Below are positions 22,816-35,095 of a stretch of 64,000 nucleotides of DNA, piece by piece. The DNA is from Loripinus fragilis (taxonomy: Eukaryota > Mollusca > Bivalvia > Lucinida > Lucinidae): assembly GCA_964019695.1 (NCBI GenBank), contig OZ026525.1, positions 65,628,253-65,692,252 of the forward strand. Reading direction: 5' to 3'. Position numbers and translations under genes: made by a program. A model generated the notes under the pieces. That model saw only the letters and a program-made list of their open reading frames with translations, was not told the origin of the DNA and did not search any database. How positions within the stretch are numbered: position 1 is the stretch's first letter; each line of letters opens with the position of its first letter.

Positions 22816-22935
22816 ACAAGACGGACGATCATAATAGCTTACCATGACCTAATGGCTCAGGTGCGCTAAAACAAAATCCCCGCAATAACACCGTTGTATA
22901 GTTGATGCTTGATGTTGTTCTTCTATTTTCAGAAA

Positions 22936-23079
<144 letters not shown>

Positions 23080-23203
23080 AGCTTAACATCATTTTCTTAA
23101 ATTTTTAAGTCATCATATGTTTGTTAGTCATATTATGTGTGTGTTGCCCTATGTTGTTATATTTAATCTACCAAAACATCGCTTTACGTTAGGCCAGCAA
23201 AAA

Positions 23204-23435
23204 TATGAAAATGTTACTTACGGCAGAGGCGCACAGTATGGAAATGTTACCTACGACAGAGGCGTACAGTATGGAAATGTTACGTACGACAGAGGCGTAC
23301 AGTATGCAAATGTTACTTACGACAGAGGCGTACAGTATGAAAATATTACTTGCGACAGAGGCGTACAGTATGAAAATGTTACTTACGACAGAGGCGTACA
23401 GTATGAAAATGTTACTTACGACAGAGGCGTACAGT
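23204..23435 (+). repeat. 33-bp minisatellite, 7 units, open in frame
   Basis: Unit consensus tatgaaaatgttacttacga followed by cagaggcgtacag. One plus frame gives an 11-residue repeat YENVTYDRGVQ ending at a stop immediately after unit seven; other frames are open too. There is no splice or promoter evidence for translation. Confidence 0.85.
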
Positions 23436-23540
23436 AACTCTTTTAAACGTTCGTGCGCTGATATCCAATGGTCCATGCAATCTCATGCTTCGTCTCATTT
23501 TTGTATCTGAATCTATACTTTGTGCTTTTGAGCAGCGCAG

Positions 23541-23580
23541 ACTCAGGCGAGACTGCGCAGAAGCGCAGTCTCGCCTGAGT
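23541..23580. repeat. Perfect 18-bp stem hairpin
   Basis: actcaggcgagactgcgc (23541-23558) and its exact complement (23563-23580) are separated by agaa. Confidence 0.95.
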
Positions 23581-23589
23581 CCTCGTTGA

Positions 23590-24115
23590 TCACCTGTAGG
23601 ATAAGTCCCAGTTTCAAACGAGCTGGGCCAAATGATGAACAAAATAAAATCCATGGTATCTAATACTTATAGAATCCCCATGAAGAGACATTTTTGATTA
23701 AATAATACTTTATTCCTTTCTAAACAATCAAGATAGAGTAAATTTACTTTGGCATTGATCTAAATCAACAAAATTAATGTTTGCTACATGATTTATCAAG
23801 GTCTGAAAGAATAGAGAAAGTCGATATCTATTTTAAAGCTTTATCTTATGTTTGTTTACTAATTAATGTCGGATGAAATTTTCAATTCTCCTAATTGTTA
23901 TTAGCTTAGAGTAGTTAATTTCAATAACACGTGGTTTCTGGTTAGAAATACAAAAACAAATCTCTTCGCTTGAAAAGCAGTTTTCAATGGCAAGCAATGC
24001 ATACCCAAACCGAAAGGAACACATTATGGACTGAAAGCGACCAGAGACGTGCCCCCACTAGACCATTAGTAATTGTGTTAGAACAAATGTAGTTTCATTG
24101 ATGAACACATTGTAC
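23590..24115. other. No gene seen
   Basis: No supported gene or repeat between the hairpin and the next array. Confidence 0.5.
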
Positions 24116-24119
24116 TAGC

Positions 24120-24826
24120 AGACTTATGGCCCTTGATTTACGCCAAAATTTCGTTTCCGCTCATTATCTTGAGAACAAATTGACAAATTTTCAACAAATT
24201 TTATATATGCGTTTATATTACCAGGATCTAGCTTCGGATTGTTACACGTCCTTTTTCGCGTATTTGTACCAGAGTTATGGCCCTTGATTTACGCCAAAGT
24301 TTCGTTTCCGCTCCATATCTTGTGGATAAATTGGCAGATTTTCACCAAATTTAAAAGATGCATTGATATTGACAGGATCTAGCTTCGGATTGTTACACGT
24401 CCTTTTTTGCATATTTGAGTTATGGCCCTTGATTTACGCCAAATTTTCTTTTCCTGTCAATATATACAGATTTATACCAAATTCTATATATGCATCTATA
24501 TTGACAAAATCTAGGTTGGGATTGTTACATGTCATTTTTCGCACTTTTATACGAGAGTTATTGCCCGTGATTTATACCAGAACTTCGTTTCCACACAATA
24601 TCTTGAACAAACTGACATAATTTGACCAAATTTTATAAATGTATTTATATCGACAAGATCTAGGTAAATAGGATTTTAACTGTCATTTTTTACCATTTTG
24701 TAACAGAGTTATGGCCCTTGATAGACAACAGATTTTTTCCACTCAATATCTTGAGATCAAAAGGATTGAAATTCACCAAATTTTGTTAATGCATTTATAT
24801 TTATAAGATCTAGGTTATGATTATTG
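24120..24826. repeat. About 147-bp tandem array, 5 units
   Basis: gttatggcccttgattta recurs near 24126, 24273 and 24420, with diverged forms near 24557 and 24711. Each is followed by tttcgtttccgctca and gatctag blocks. A further diverged unit (gagttatagtccttgag) appears at 26905, after the composite element, showing that the element landed inside the array. Confidence 0.85.
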
Positions 24827-25575
24827 TTTGTCGAAATTGACACGAGACATATGAATATTCAATGACCTTTTACTCTTCGTAAAAAGTGCACTTTGGATTG
24901 TTGTACAACTACTAATCTGAGTGAAATTAATCACAATTCCCCGATAGCCTAGTGGATAGTCCAGTGTTTTAGCACTCCAAATATGTGGGTTCGAGTCCAG
25001 TAGCATTTAAGATTATTTTTCATTTTTGTTTTCGATTTGCTAGTTTCATTGTCTTTATTCTTGATTTTGTGCACAACTGGATATTTTTTTCTGAATTCGA
25101 CATGCGTTTATGTAACAAATACAGCACCGTGAATAATTTCAATAAACCTACATCAGAGGCGTTGATTAACTCTTTGCACGCTGAATATTTTTTGAGATTT
25201 TTGTTATCATCTGCGCGCAGTGACATTTAATCTAAATTCTCTTTTTCAAAAAATCTTACAGGAACACTATCAGAGTGTCATATGGTCTGTATCCAGATCA
25301 GAGCCGACGTTCTGTTGGTGCTGAACTGTGTCCAAACTATTTGCAAAGGTTATCAGCTAACAAAGGAAGAGTGGGGAATTTAGCGAATAATAAATACAAA
25401 AGCGGCTAAATACAAATGAAAGATGTAAAGCTCATCACAAGATGACGTAAAATATACGAACAATATAAACTTAAAAAAGAAAGCAATTTGACAATTATAT
25501 ATAAAAAAGGTTCCTTCCAAGTTTCGATCCAGGTATGCTTGATTTGTAAGTAGTCAACTAACCACTAGGCTATCA

Positions 25576-26716
25576 AACAAACTAACTTTTATTTGCGCTC
25601 AGATAACAATATGTTACATATGAGCAGATATAACATGCATAATAATATTTCATATCGTGGTGGTTGTGCCAAAAAATAAATTTTCAGAGTAGACTCAGCA
25701 GACACGTAGGGCCGAAAAACCGTCAGCTCAACGTCGTCTAAACGACGCCGAGTCGACGCCTCTTCAACGCTGCGCGCCGACTGGATTATAATTGGGTCTA
25801 GTTACAGATAGAGTGATTCACTCTTTTGTACAAAGAGTTTAGGGGAAGACTTGTTTGCATTTTAACTTCTTAATTTGCATTTTTTATCATTTTAAGGAAT
25901 CTCGTATTTTGTTAAAGATCCTGCCATTGAGCATGTATAAATTGTTATTCTTACATATATCAATAATTTTATAGCCTGTGTTATTTGTATTTTTGTCTTT
26001 TGATACCCTTTCGACTTGAATATTGTTGTTTTGCAAAAAAGCCTCTTGGTCAAAAAAGTCTATGGTTTCTTGGTCTAAGTCTAAATACTTATCAAATGAA
26101 GCATCTGAGCGTGTAAAATCTTGCATGCTCGCAGTTTTGGCATTCAGGTCTCCAGTGATGAAAACATATTTAGATTCACAGCAAAAAGACATTATCTCCT
26201 GTTCAAGTTGGGCAAAGTCATCTTCGTTATAGTATTTAGAATTTTGCGGGGGTACATAGCATGCCCCAATGATAATATCATCTTCTAATTTTGTATACAG
26301 CTTGGAAATTTTGATCCATGCTGAATAATCGGACTGAGTTTCTATTTGCGATATATGTTCTGATATGTCATCTTTTATGTATATGCCAATGCCTCCGGAC
26401 TTACGGAGAACTATTTGTTTTCTAGGATTGCTTATAAAAGTATAACCTTGAAGGGAGATAACGTCATGTTTATCCAACTTTGTTTCCACCGTGAAAAATA
26501 CATCAAATTTAGAGATAAGGTCATTGAAATCTGGGTAAAAAAGATCTTCGTTTTAACCCACAAACGTTCAAGGTACCAATTTGTAAGCTTTTTTGGGATT
26601 TGTCATTGCATATTAGATGTTTTTGGATAGTTTTCGAGTCTTTGGTATTCGACTGTTCATTTGTATATTGCTGGTTATTTGCTGGGGTTTTGACTTTGCT
26701 AGCTTCCCCTACGACT
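25576..26716 (-). mobile_element. LINE fragment insertion with 15-bp target-site duplication
   Basis: Flanked by the direct repeat accactaggctatca (25561-25575 and 26717-26731). The uninterrupted copy at 18564-19426 carries this site once, on the other strand, with one base change. The 5' part in minus orientation is endonuclease coding sequence. The last 300 bp (25576-25880) are not recognisable and lack a poly-A tail. Confidence 0.75.
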
Positions 26717-26721
26717 ACCAC
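25887..26721 (-). pseudogene. LINE apurinic-type endonuclease domain, truncated and frameshifted
   Basis: The minus strand reads LQIGTLNVCGLKRR (near 26580-26540), then after a one-base insertion near 26545 FFTVETKLDKHD, GGIGIYIKDD, IIIGACYVPP and FITGDLNAKT (near 26150), and ends KIIDICKNNNLYMLNGR (near 25915). These are the ordered motifs of the exonuclease-endonuclease-phosphatase fold used by LINEs to nick target DNA: the N, the E of ETKLD and the DLN triad. The C-terminal motifs (SxxDY and the final H) are missing because the fragment stops at 25887. RT is absent. It could be the 5' half of the family whose 3' half is at 53.3-56.1 kb, which is unproven. Confidence 0.8.
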
Positions 26722-27104
26722 TAGGCTATCAGACCATTTGCATATAACGAATTGACATTATCTTCATATTCTCTGTAAAAGCGTGACCAAGGTCGGAGTA
26801 CTCCACGAAAACGCACGAATATCACGAAGATTTTGGCGAAAATTAATCAGTCTAGGACAATTTTGACAGACTATACTACCTTCCATATTTTGTTTATTTG
26901 TTGCAGAGTTATAGTCCTTGAGTGCTTTCAGAAATTTGTTTCTGCTCAATATGTCTAGAACTCAGCCTTTTTACAGCATGAAAAGAGCTGTAGTGGGTCT
27001 ATAGTCAGATCCTCTGACGATTCTAGTTGATATTGATTTTAAAAGCTGGTGCGTCCGAGTTATTTGTTTTATAGCACAACCTCTTGTCATGCTATTGCTG
27101 TTTC

Positions 27105-27116
27105 TTCCCCCCCCCC

Positions 27117-27169
<53 letters not shown>
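27105..27169. repeat. Poly-C then (CT)n microsatellite
   Basis: About 13 C followed by about 25 tandem ct units. Confidence 0.95.
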
Positions 27170-27171
<2 letters not shown>

Positions 27172-28560
27172 CACAACACGCAACTTGCGTACGCTGTCCA
27201 GATGTCATTTAGAGCATCGACAGTACACTAAGAAAATTAGTGTAAGATCTCTTTTACATGTACACTCAACAAAATTTCTAATTGGTCACTTTTTAAACTC
27301 ATTATTTCTGACCAAGCGCTAAAATCATTGAAATGAATTTTTGCCTAAATATGTGCAGTTGATTGGGCAAAAATGTCAATGTCTTTCAGAAAAGTTTTCT
27401 CTTAATCCACAGTTTTTTGTTGTTTGTTTTTTTTTTTGGTAAAAATGCAAAAATATGATATTTAGATAAAAACAATGGTTTTGAGTGAAATTTTATATCA
27501 AGTTTAAGTGCAGTTGGTAATAAACCGGGCTTGTCGACTTAAAAAAAACCCCAAACTCTTGAAATTTTGACTAAAGTGGAGTTTTTACGCAATTTTTAAA
27601 ATATCACATTTTTCAAGATTTTTGAAATTCATCAGTAACTCGTGCTAACTCGTGTTTAAATTGTTGTATGCATTTTATTTTGTTTGAACAAGATAGGCCA
27701 AACAGAATAGATTATGATTCGTCAATTTTGTGATGTCAAACATTTCACTGCTGCTGTGCACTCCGGTTTGGATGCAAAACTTATAAAATCATTTTGGCGA
27801 CACTTCGCATTTTTCCCACTTTCCAAACCAGACCAGTGACGTCTAGTAGTAATGAATAATCTCTGAAAATTTTAATGCTGCGCAGCAGATAATAAGGCGT
27901 ACAGAACAGTGCGAACTTCCTATGTAAACTGCATGCATAAAGCTGAATTTCTATGATTTAGCTCCTGGCAGTGTTTGTCATCATGCTATTACAAAACAGA
28001 AACGAAAAGTCCGAATAAAGCAAATCAGTTTTAAAAGGTGGTAGGTGTCTCTTCATGGAAGAAGGGTCATTATGCCTCAAATGTGCCGCTACCCAGGTCA
28101 CGAACACACATGGATAAAGGCCAAAAACAAAGTGACCTTCTCATTATATTTTTCATCAGGAAAAGGGCTTGTCACATATGTACACCTTTGTGCCCTTTAT
28201 TCCGTAAAAGCAGATATTCAGCATATTATGGTTGTAGTAAAACTACTTTGTTTCGTTTTTGTTGTATATAGATTTAGTGTTTTGCTTTTTCGCCCCAGAA
28301 AAACAATTTTCTGGAACAGTATAACGTTTTCGGACCCAGGGGTCCTTCTTCAGTACCTTAGCAAAAATCAAAACACTGTTGTGTGGTTTTGCTAAAATCT
28401 ATTTGTATTTTGTGTCTTATTTGACCGATTTTCGTCGCACAGGGCGCAAATAATCGTCGTGCGAAACGCTAATAAACGTCGTATGAAATGCACATTGTCA
28501 TCGCACAAGGCGTGGATTGTCCTATGAGTTTGACAGTTTGTTACTGTGCTTTTAAACTAT
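27170..28560. other. No gene seen
   Basis: Short frames at 28038-28271 and 28045-28395 overlap in different frames and show no recognised motif. No supported RNA gene or repeat. Confidence 0.45.
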
Positions 28561-28566
28561 GTTTTA

Positions 28567-28835
28567 TAGAGTCTGTTGGGTTGGTTACCAAGCTGTGTAG
28601 ACTCTTGTAGAGTTTTAAGAGGTGGCAGGTGTCTCTTCATGGAAGAGCTATGTGTAGACTCTGCTGTTTATTATAGAGTCTGGTGGGTTTGTTTACCACG
28701 CTATGTGTAGACTCTGCTGTTTATTATAGAGTCTGGCGGGTTGTTTACCACGCTATGTGTAGACTCTGCTGTTTATTATAGAGTCAGGTGGGTTGTTTAC
28801 CACGCTATGTGTAGACTCTGTTCACTTAGAGTTTG
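28567..28835. repeat. About 53-bp tandem repeat, 4-5 units
   Basis: tgtgtagactctgctgttta and gagtctggtgggtt with ttaccacgctatgtg recur in order. Some agagtct and agactct pairs make each unit partly self-complementary. Confidence 0.8.
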
Positions 28836-28869
28836 ACCGGTTGGTTTCGGTGCTTTTTTTTAAACTCTA

Positions 28870-30670
28870 GTGTGGGTAATTTTTACCCAGAATACAAACC
28901 TAGGCCACAAAGCAAATTATCCTTAATTCGCTAAAATACTTACTTTGGGGTACAGAGATGCGTCGTTTTATGTAAAAGACAATTCCAAAAGACATAATAA
29001 CATGTGCAGACATCTTCTCAGTCTGCCAGCGAGTTAGTAAGTGAAGAATTTCTCGCCTAGCGCCAGATTTGATAAGAGTAGCAGCCCAACTGTGCGTGAT
29101 AATCACTAATTTCTTCTGCATGTGGTCATATCAAGTATCAAACGGTTTTTGGCGGATCCAGGTTCCTAGTACATCCTTTGAAGTCGTGTACAGGTGTTTT
29201 ACTAATTTGACCCACGCTGCATACCATGGTTCCAAACTTTGTCGATTTCTTTGTAAGGATGGCATTGAAAAATATTTTAATTTAACGTGTGTAATTTAGC
29301 GTGTTTGTCTTAAATCTCAGCAGTCAGAAACACCTTCAAACAAACAAAAATACAAATGAATAGCGTCTCTGTGGAATATTTCATATTGTAGAAACAAATG
29401 TGACTTTTTTAATTGAGGGTACCTTTACTCCAGCATCGTCTGTGCAAGAAGTACCAATAATTTTTAAATGAAATGACCTGCAGAGTCTAGGTAATGCCTT
29501 GGTTTATTTATAGAAGCATAAATTTGTTTAACTGACTCTTACTTTCAAAACCAGCGTAAAAAATATAAGGTGACCATTTAGAAATTTTGCTGAGTGTATA
29601 ATACCCAGCCACCAAATTAAATTACGATACATGTAGTCCCTTAAAAGAGTACAAATTTTAAATATGACATGAAAATTAAATCCGTCAAATAGAAAACAAA
29701 ATTAATAAGGAAATATAGTCGATTATTTCTGAGTTCAGTGAATATCGAATGGTAAATAACGTAAAAGGGTCTCGTATTACCGTGGGTCTCCGGCGCATCG
29801 ATACTTATCGTTTTGGTACAGGTAGAGCGAAGTTTTTTGAGGCATAACCTTCCACCAAACAAACTTCGCATTTTAGTTCATTTGAATGTATTCATTTTTT
29901 CTCTGAAAGAAAGCCGTTGATGTTGAGTTTGAGATAAGAATACATACGTATACCATTCAAGGCCCTTTCTTCAGGTGTACGTCAAATAGATTGATATCAA
30001 ATGATATTTTAATCGAAAGGCAAGAAAATAAGCATTACATTCGGCCAGTCTTTTTGACAGAACAATGCAATGCATCAGCACAGCTTGTTCCTGATGTCAT
30101 AAAACTTGTTTCAATGCTTGACGCCACTGAGCAACTGCTCAAAAAAGCTAAAATACTGGGAAAACAGATTTTTTTCTTGCTTGAAACCGCTCATATGTTG
30201 CATTTACTCTGCTTATAAATGTTGGTATTTTTAACATTTTTGAGCATTTGTTGGCATGTCAATTATTTTTGAGCAGATTAAACGCTCAGTTGAGTTGAGC
30301 ATGAAAAATATAACCTCGTAGTTTTTTTTTTTGTTTCAATCCGACAAAGACATTTTGTGGTTGTTTGACTTATGGGGAGTTAGATCATAACCAACAAAAG
30401 CGGATACAAGTGAGATTCGCTTAAGCATTTTATGTATTTCATATCAAGGCGTACGAATATATATATAGCTTGCACCATCTTCTAAGTCCAGAGGTTAAGA
30501 CAAAAATGAGAAACAAATTGTGAAAATGTTCTAATCCATAAATTTAACATGGGTTTCGAGTGCTCAAGAGAACCGTCTCATTCAGACAATTCTTTTCAGT
30601 ACCCACAACATATGTTTTGGTTGACCAAGAAGAAAGTTTGTTTTTAATTACGCACTCTTGTCTAGGGGTT
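28870..30670. other. No gene seen
   Basis: No convincing frame or repeat structure. The 29991-30218 frame has no supporting features. Confidence 0.45.
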
Positions 30671-30672
30671 TG

Positions 30673-30890
30673 TACTGTAAATTCGGAATTTTCGCGAGGG
30701 TTTTATTTTCGTGAAACTTCGCATTTGCGAAGTTTCGTGAAAATATAATCCTCGCGAAATGGCGAAATCACTCTGTCGCTTACTGATATAGGTAAATCAT
30801 GCCCTAGTAGCGAATTATTAACGCCGCCAATATGTCTTTTAACGCTATTCACGATAATAAAATTCTCGCGAAAATTTCGAATTTACAGTA
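30673..30890. mobile_element. TA-flanked miniature foldback element
   Basis: Ends TA-ctgtaaattcgg and cgaatttacag-TA, continuing inward as attttcgcgag / ctcgcgaaaat. An internal hairpin cgtgaaacttcgca / tgcgaagtttcgtg lies near 30709-30740. No coding sequence. Confidence 0.85.
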
Positions 30891-31654
30891 TATACTATGT
30901 TGAAGCGAAAAACAAAAATTCTAGTGCATGCTTGTCGTATCCTTTGGATAAGTACCATTTTCAAATGAACAAAAGGCCAAATTATGCTAAATGAAATAAT
31001 AACTGAAATGAACTTTAAAGATTTTCTTTTCTGCTTTTCTTGATATCAGGTATTTAACTTCGTTCATCGGTGGCCTTGGGTAGCGGTGAAAGGACAATCT
31101 AATTATCGAACCCATTTTTCATTTTAGAGATACACTTTCACCTATAATTTTGTCACCATTATCATCTGTACGAGGAGAAAACCAAGCTTAGTCGTTGAAT
31201 TTGCTGAAAGCATAGATAAATTGTTGACATTAACCACTGAAAGCGTTCAAACAAACGGTGATTGCATCAGCAAGATGGGGATAAATTATTGCAACGAACC
31301 ATGCAAACGTTCAAATATATTTTGTTAAAATGGTTTTAATTTGATTAATGGTACAGGTTTCGCCTTTTTTTTCGAAAATTAACGAAAAGGTAGATTTTCC
31401 ACAAACACAGTTTTCTGTGCAAAGAGTTTTCTATTGGACTCTCACTTAATGCTATAATATGTATATTGTAGACTGATTACAGGTTTACTGTTGTGTCAGA
31501 ATTAACGTTTGATAAATGTGCTTAATGCTATTGCGGAGGCAAAAGAGAAAAGGAGTAGTCGTATTTCAGAGGTATGGAATTAAAATTATTACCCATTTAT
31601 GTCTTGTGCCACATAAATGGGAAAACACCATATAGTTTAAATATAGTAAACGGC

Positions 31655-31930
31655 TAGCTTGATGGTCTGGGCCGCTGTCCGTTCTAATGTGGTGATTATG
31701 TTGTTTATTCATTGTTTGTTGTTGTCCCCACTGTGTGTTGGGGTTTCGTGTTGGGTCCTTGTCTTTTTGATGTGGTTCTTGGTATCCGTTCTAGTTAAGC
31801 AATCAGATAGAGCTGGTTGCATTACTTTACTTTGTGTTATGGCTCTCTGTGTTCTGTGTCTCTTCCTCAAAGTGTCGTGGGTTGATCTGCAGTCTGTGAT
31901 TGTGGCATTTCCTGCTGACATAATTTTATC
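31655..31930 (+). repeat. Dispersed repeat family D (copy)
   Basis: Carries gtgttggggtttcgtg, ctctgtgttctgtgtctctt, gtcgtgggttgatctgcagt and gattgtggcatttcctg in family order. Confidence 0.75.
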
Positions 31931-31939
31931 TTGAAATAC

Positions 31940-33510
31940 ATTGTTTGCAGTCTGATCTAATGTTCAAATAGAATTCAATGTCCTACTATGGGCTTTTAAT
32001 GTCCCATTATCTTAAGTGTTTGCCCTTTATCACTGTAAGCATTGTGTTTCGACACATAACACCTCTTTTCTAAAGATGGCCACTTTAAGGTTAATATTAG
32101 TCTCAGACTAAATAAACAATTCAATCTTGAGACATAATCCTCACAATATTGAAAAGTAATTCTTTCGACCTGACTGGTAATCTTTTTATATAAAAATCAA
32201 AGTGATCCTATCACTTTTCCTTGGATTAACCTGGTCAATAAATATTGAGCGATCGTATAAATCAATGCTGGCTTACTTTGGTATTTTTGGCCGAACTGAG
32301 TTCTACTTCTTGGTGAAATGAGAGACATTACCTCTAGACAACAAATCTGAACATTAGTTCAGCTTTTGATAAGGATGTGTTGCATAGTTTTTGGTCCATT
32401 TCAAATCTGCCTGGCCGCCCCATAAGGAATATACTATTGTTTTCAATGTAATAGTATATGGACTGTCAGAAGAAAGCTGAAAAATCTCCAGACATGCATC
32501 AAAACAAATGTTATTTCTAACAGCACTATACAATTAATGCATTCATTTGAGGTTAACATCAGGATTTGTCAACCCGTGAATAATCATGTTCACCTATGGG
32601 AAATCCGAGATAAACATCACTTTCGAGGTTTGACTAATCCTGATGTTAACCAAAAAGGAATGCACCAATTATTTTGTTATATGCTACTGTCTCTCTTTTC
32701 CATATTTTATATTTAGTCTTTTCATATAAATTTACTTAAGTTAGATTTTCAAAGTGCACCGAAAATAAGATTGTTTCAACATTATTGCTTTTCAATTTTC
32801 TGAAACTCTTATGAGATGTGCAAAAGAATTGCATTTTTTAAACAAAATGATCAAATTCTTAATTCAAAACATTTGACCTGTAAAATATACAGAAGCAATC
32901 ATGATAGACTTTTGAGTGAAAAAATCTGATGTCAGTTTTCCAATATCTAGGCAACAGTGACAAAAGTGATGTCTACCTGGCCTGTGCTAAATTTAGTTCA
33001 ATCTATATTTAACTGTTTTCCCGCACGAACAAATCTGATGTCTTCCTATCCTGGGCTAAATATAGTTCATCACTGGTAGACATCAAGATCTGTCACAACC
33101 AGAGAGAGCTAGTTTCAGCCAATCAGATGCGGTCTTTTACAGGAATCATATAACAAACTCTGTTGTTTCATATGTGTAAACATAATTCCCATCCTTTATC
33201 AAAAAAAAGGTGTCAAATTTTAAGCCAAAAAGGCACTGCATTCTATACTTGCAAAATGTTCCACAGTTTTTACCTGTAAAAATATACACAAATACTAACA
33301 GTCACCCACCGCAATGTTGAAGGGAAATATTGATACCAATGACTTGTATTCAAATATTACCCACCGCAATGAATCTGCCTGAAGAAATAAGTCAATTGAC
33401 TCCTGAAATATGAACCTCACTCAAGATTATAAGAGTTGTCGTATGAATTAGTCAAATATTGCATGTTTGTGCAGAATGTCATAATAATTAGTTAAACCCA
33501 GTTCATTCTG
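31940..33510. other. No gene; imperfect inverted repeat at about 32535-32660
   Basis: gaggttaacatcaggattt pairs with aatcctgatgttaacc, and tgcattcattt with aggaatgca, across about 60 bp. Otherwise there are no recognised features. Confidence 0.5.
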
Positions 33511-33514
33511 AAAG

Positions 33515-34290
33515 GAAATTTAGCCCATGACCCGCCCACTTCCTTTAGTTTTCAGCCAATCAGTTGCGAGAAATGGGCCATATCCAGTGTGGTATATTTT
33601 CCATACCTCACACATTTTTGAGAGCATTCCCATAACTTGATGAGAGGAAATTGCTGTCCGAAATGTTAATTTCACAAAATTTAGTTTTATTTTCAGAACC
33701 CTAAAGAAAATTGACACAAAATGATGTAAATTTCAAGTTTCAGCTGTTTCACAGAAAATTGGCGACTGCAGAAAACACTGACCAGGCTGCATGTGTACAT
33801 TGAAGCCTGGTCAGAAATTACACTGTGTTTGTCCCAAAATGCAAATTGATAAAGACAGCATGATCAAACGGCACATGAATATACAGGCTGATCTGAGTGT
33901 CTCCACTGTTTGTGATTCAGGGTAGAATGCACAAACAGTAGGGACTGATCAGCCTATACATCTGTAACGTGTGATCAGTGATCAATGATTCCCAGATAAT
34001 TTTGAAAAAAAAATCAAATAAAAATGCTGCTGATAAAATCCATTTGTCCCATTTGAACGCATCCATGGCTAAACAAGAAATGACAGACTCATAAAAGAAA
34101 TGCAGCAAAATGTTACATAATGTGTATATTTCACGATGTGAGACCAGCTTGTCACAAACACAGGAAACAGCTGGGTCAGGGCTAAATAGGTTATACAATG
34201 TTTTTTGTTGATTATGAAATATACACTCGGGAGCTCCGCTCCCTCGTATATATTCCATAACCGACACAAATCATTGAATAACCTATACTT
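33515..34290 (+). repeat. Left arm of a 2.4-kb inverted repeat
   Basis: Reverse complement of 35096-35882 over nearly 780 bp with small differences. Shared blocks include tttagcccatgacccgcc, cccataacttgatgagagga, gaagcctggtcagaaattac and ggtcagaaattacactg. The inner 100 bp of each arm are themselves a hairpin (see 35097-35201). Confidence 0.9.
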
Positions 34291-34524
34291 AAGTAGTTTT
34301 TACCTTCAAGTTATCTAGTGCAGCGATGAAGATGTATTGACTCGCAAAATTATATGCTGCAGCTCAAAGGGGAATTTTTTCAGCGCCAACGAGACAACAC
34401 ATTTTGTTATAAAAACCCCGTGCCCGGGATTTCGATACCTATCAAATCAGTGACCGGCAAAGGCTCTGGTGAGACTCTCCAGAGTTCTCGCTCCTCGCAC
34501 ACACAAAATGTTACTGTAAATGAT

Positions 34525-35090
34525 GGCTCAGACAAAGATTTACATAGAGAATCTTACATGAGTGATCCCCTTGTTGCAGATATAGAGGATCTTACATGAG
34601 TGCTACCCTTGTTGCATATAGAGGATCATACATGTGCGCTCCCTTGTTGCAGATATAGAGGATCTTACATGAGTGCTCCCCTTGTTGCAGATAAAGAGGA
34701 TATGACATGAGTGCTCCATTGTTGCAGATATAGAGGATCTCACATGAGTGTTCTCCTTGTTGCAGATATAGAGGATCTTACATGAGTGCTCATGTTTTAT
34801 TGAATTTATTAAACGAGCTGGGGAAAAGAGATAAAATGTGAGGTTTGCTGAGCATTTCATCTCTTTTTTCGCAACGATCTTAATAAATTCAATAATACAA
34901 GAACACGAACGTTAGATTCTATTTATAATATGACATTTAGATTACTTTGAAATCTCATTTCTGTCGCAAAAACGTTATAATATGTCATTATGTGCGCAAC
35001 GTTAAATTATGGACGTCATAATGTTAAACCACTAGTGGTTTATCGATTTTATTGCATGGCGTTGTTTCACTCCCAGACGCGACGTCAACT
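34525..35090 (+). mobile_element. Hairpin-bearing repeat E, copy 1, with expanded minisatellite
   Basis: The sequence around 34525-34556 and 34780-35090 matches the reverse complement of 39520-39850. It contains an about 110-bp stem-loop at 34796-34905 (ttattgaatttattaaacga against ttaataaattcaataa, with gataaaat arms) and the palindrome aaccactagtggtt. It carries a minisatellite that copy 2 lacks. Confidence 0.75.
34546..34795 (+). repeat. 36-38-bp minisatellite, about 7 units
   Basis: The unit reads gaggatcttacatgagtg followed by ctccccttgttgcagatata. Units differ by a few bases and one is shorter. Short minus frames here are by-products. Confidence 0.85.
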
Positions 35091-35095
35091 GATTA

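Larger units (their letters stand above)
24829..26868. mobile_element. Composite tRNA-like element, inverted copy 2, split by a LINE fragment
   Basis: Ends tgtcgaaattgaca (24829-24842) and ggacaattttgaca (26855-26868). The body is the reverse complement of 18564-19426: a plus tRNA-like module at 24941-25010 and a minus one at 25510-25575. Removing 25576-26731 leaves about 884 bp, close to the 863 bp of copy 1. It lies inside the 147-bp array. Confidence 0.75.

Noticed and set aside
33917..34267. 116-codon minus frame as a gene
   Set aside because: It lies inside the left arm of the inverted repeat, and the matching right arm does not keep the frame.
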